6,674 nucleotides of DNA. Source: an uncultured Blautia sp. (GTDB taxonomy: Bacteria > Bacillota > Clostridia > Lachnospirales > Lachnospiraceae). Both the position numbers and the translations under genes were made by a program. Shown here one piece after another: positions 6,567-6,674 of this stretch. The stretch lies in NCBI GenBank assembly GCA_934402155.1, contig CAKRTP010000097.1, positions 1-6,674 on the forward strand, in the 5' to 3' direction. The stretch's first letter is position 1; each line of letters starts with the position of its first letter. The notes beneath the pieces are model-generated. The model did no database searches. It was given only the letters and a program-made list of their open reading frames with translations, and was not told the DNA's origin.

Positions 6567-6674
6567 TTATTTCAATTCCTCACACACCTGAACAGCTTCT
6601 TCCCAGCTGCCGATGTGATAAGCTTTTACATTTTTATCAATCTTACGAAGGAAACCTGTCAGTGTTTTGCCAGG
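6567..6674 (-). CDS. fabD: Malonyl-CoA:ACP transacylase, C-terminal end (partial)
   Basis: This is the last 35 codons of a gene that enters from beyond the right edge and ends at TAA (6569-6567). The visible residues begin PGKTLTGFLRKID and end in CEELK. The PGK-x-L-x-G-F-x-(R/K)-K-I pattern is the usual C-terminal signature of FabD, where it closes the small subdomain of the malonyl transferase. FabD moves malonate from CoA to the phosphopantetheine arm of acyl carrier protein in the cytosol, supplying the extender unit for FabF. The catalytic Ser and His lie in the missing part, so activity cannot be judged. Identity rests on this short tail and on position immediately before fabG, the common order in Firmicutes fab operons. 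An unrelated protein with a similar tail is possible but unlikely. Confidence 0.85.
   Translation of the reverse strand, partial: PGKTLTGFLRKIDKNVKAYHIGSWEEAVQVCEELK

Noticed and set aside
6091..6591. Plus-strand 166-codon open frame opposite fabG and the fabD-fabG spacer
   Set aside because: It is the antisense shadow of a complete fabG. No ribosome binding site or family motif is visible.

Overview
The window is a nearly complete type II fatty acid synthesis operon, read entirely from the minus strand, from a low-to-moderate GC Gram-positive anaerobe. The gene order fabD-fabG-fabF-accB-fabZ-accC-accD/accA, strong GGAGG-type ribosome binding sites, tight intercistronic spacing and above all a single-chain AccD-AccA carboxyltransferase point to Clostridia, most likely Lachnospiraceae. 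That placement is inferred from gene order and protein character, not from a database search.

Layout in the direction of transcription (high to low coordinates): the last 35 codons of fabD (6674-6567); a 62-base spacer with an RNA-type hairpin; fabG (6504-5755, GTG start); fabF (5758-4517, overlapping fabG by ATGA); accB (4511-4056); fabZ (4021-3593); accC (3582-2236); and accDA (2181-463). Start codons were re-examined. For accB and accDA, the upstream TTG and GTG triplets that extend the open frame lie 0 and 3 bases from the Shine-Dalgarno. The internal ATGs lie 9 bases away, so they are preferred.

Together the genes make and use malonyl units. AccB carries biotin, AccC carboxylates it, and the AccDA fusion moves the carboxyl group to acetyl-CoA. 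FabD loads malonate onto acyl carrier protein. FabF condenses, FabG reduces the ketone and FabZ dehydrates. The enoyl reductase, the initiating FabH and the acyl carrier protein are not in this window and probably lie upstream, beyond 6674.

Bases 1-462, downstream of accDA, differ in character. A very AT-rich spacer (424-462) follows the accDA stop. Then comes a large imperfect palindrome (250-423, at least 53 matched pairs, perfect 16-base ends, a GCGAAGC mini-hairpin at its tip). Bases 1-249 show no recognisable gene, although one minus-strand frame stays open through the palindrome and off the window edge. This end is the least explained part of the window; the rest is conventional core metabolism.
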